Position numbers and translations under genes: made by a program | In this document: positions 63,615 to 64,000 of the stretch, one piece after another | How positions within the stretch are numbered: position 1 is the first letter of the stretch | Layout of the letters: every line of letters begins with the position of its first letter | The notes under the pieces: model-generated | Told to the model about the DNA's origin: nothing | What the model saw: only the letters and a program-made list of their open reading frames with translations | Databases searched by the model: none | Source: Brevundimonas sp. | GTDB lineage: Bacteria; Pseudomonadota; Alphaproteobacteria; Caulobacterales; Caulobacteraceae | Direction: 5' to 3' | NCBI GenBank assembly: GCA_003248965.1 | Contig: QFQU01000001.1 | Location: forward strand, 62,001-126,000 | Length of the DNA: 64,000 nt

Positions 63615-64000
63615 ATGATGATCCGTGCCGCCGGCGGCCCAGGCGCCGTCAATCCCATCGATTTCGGGGAACGCAGGAAGCCGATCCCCCGTTGGCTGTG
63701 GGCCGCCATCGGCGTCTCGGCCTTGGCCCATGTGGCAGCGGGCGTGGTGCTCTATAATCAGCGGTTCGAACTGAACGCGCCTGACGCGACGCAGCCGGAC
63801 ACCCCGCCGGTCGATGTGACGATGTTCAAGCTGCCTGAGCCCAAACCGCTTCCGCCGACCGTAACGCCGGCGCCGCCGACGCCCATTCACAAGCCCCTTC
63901 TGACCGTGCCGACCACGCTGCCGCCCGTGCCGTTCGCGCCGCCGGACGAGGGCGTCGTCACCGCCCCGCCCGGCCAGATCGTGGTCAGCACCGCGCCCGT
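63615..64000 (+). CDS. tonB: Energy transducer TonB, 3' end cut by window
   Basis: The visible 128 codons show a short cytoplasmic N-terminus, a single membrane helix (WLWAAIGVSALAHVAAGVVL) and a Pro-rich periplasmic stretch (PEPKPLPPTVTPAPPTP). The Ser-x3-His in the helix fits TonB, which couples to ExbB-ExbD to power outer-membrane receptors such as the two in this window. The C-terminal receptor-contact domain lies outside the window. The ATG at 63615 has GAGGGAAG upstream; the next ATG three bases later is equally possible. Confidence 0.85.
   Translation, partial: MMIRAAGGPGAVNPIDFGERRKPIPRWLWAAIGVSALAHVAAGVVLYNQRFELNAPDATQPDTPPVDVTMFKLPEPKPLPPTVTPAPPTPIHKPLLTVPTTLPPVPFAPPDEGVVTAPPGQIVVSTAP

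Overview
The window is a high-GC alphaproteobacterial chromosome segment. It most resembles a member of the Caulobacteraceae, probably Brevundimonas; this is an inference from gene content and protein resemblance, not a database match. Supporting signs are the mreBCD-PBP2-rodA cell-shape cluster, TonB-dependent receptors of the Oar and siderophore-like types, a pair of DUF2336 proteins, and TTAA half-sites resembling CtrA boxes. I see no tRNA, rRNA, insertion sequence, prophage or CRISPR array.

Layout. 1-2766: two divergent exopolysaccharide genes, a Wza-like lipoprotein cut by the window edge and a Wzc/GumC-like chain-length protein whose P-loop lacks the lysine. 2879-8967: the elongasome, with mreB then mreC-mreD-mrdA-rodA as overlapping genes on the minus strand. 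9242-14911: a TVP38 membrane protein with a GST, an aspartate aminotransferase, and yajC-secD-secF, with a strong bidirectional terminator between aspC and secF. 15082-19395: serS-surE-pcm-nlpD-like; the SerRS carries an unusual internal insertion and the NlpD-like protein has a degenerate LytM domain. 19528-25783: a cyclic-nucleotide-domain patatin, prmA-pepP-lrgA-lrgB, and an Ala/Lys/Pro-rich histone-H1-like protein. 25853-32736: a LysR regulator divergent from an aldo/keto reductase and MFS exporter, a DEAD-box helicase, a diguanylate cyclase and a PlsC-type acyltransferase.

32740-44800 is the most distinctive accessory region. It holds a LacI regulator, an Oar-type TonB receptor, a GH144-like (PF10091) glucanase with a Tat signal, an ABC substrate-binding lipoprotein, two ABC permeases, and a 1069-residue secreted multidomain protein with carbohydrate-binding and glycosidase-like parts. 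The layout reads as a glycan uptake and degradation locus. If the GH144 assignment holds, beta-1,2-glucan is a plausible substrate. No ATPase gene accompanies the permeases.

45015-58713: an OmpR-type regulator with an altered receiver, a second TonB receptor divergent from a TetR regulator, a prepilin peptidase, feoAB, a lipoprotein cytochrome c, an RND efflux pump with its adaptor, a small beta-rich exported protein with an unresolved start, and a class II aldolase-like protein. 58893-62562: two DUF2336 paralogues flanking NAD kinase and an Hpt phosphotransfer protein, a possible signalling module. 62648-64000: a lytic transglycosylase divergent from a TonB gene cut by the window edge, with a cluster of TTAA half-sites between them.
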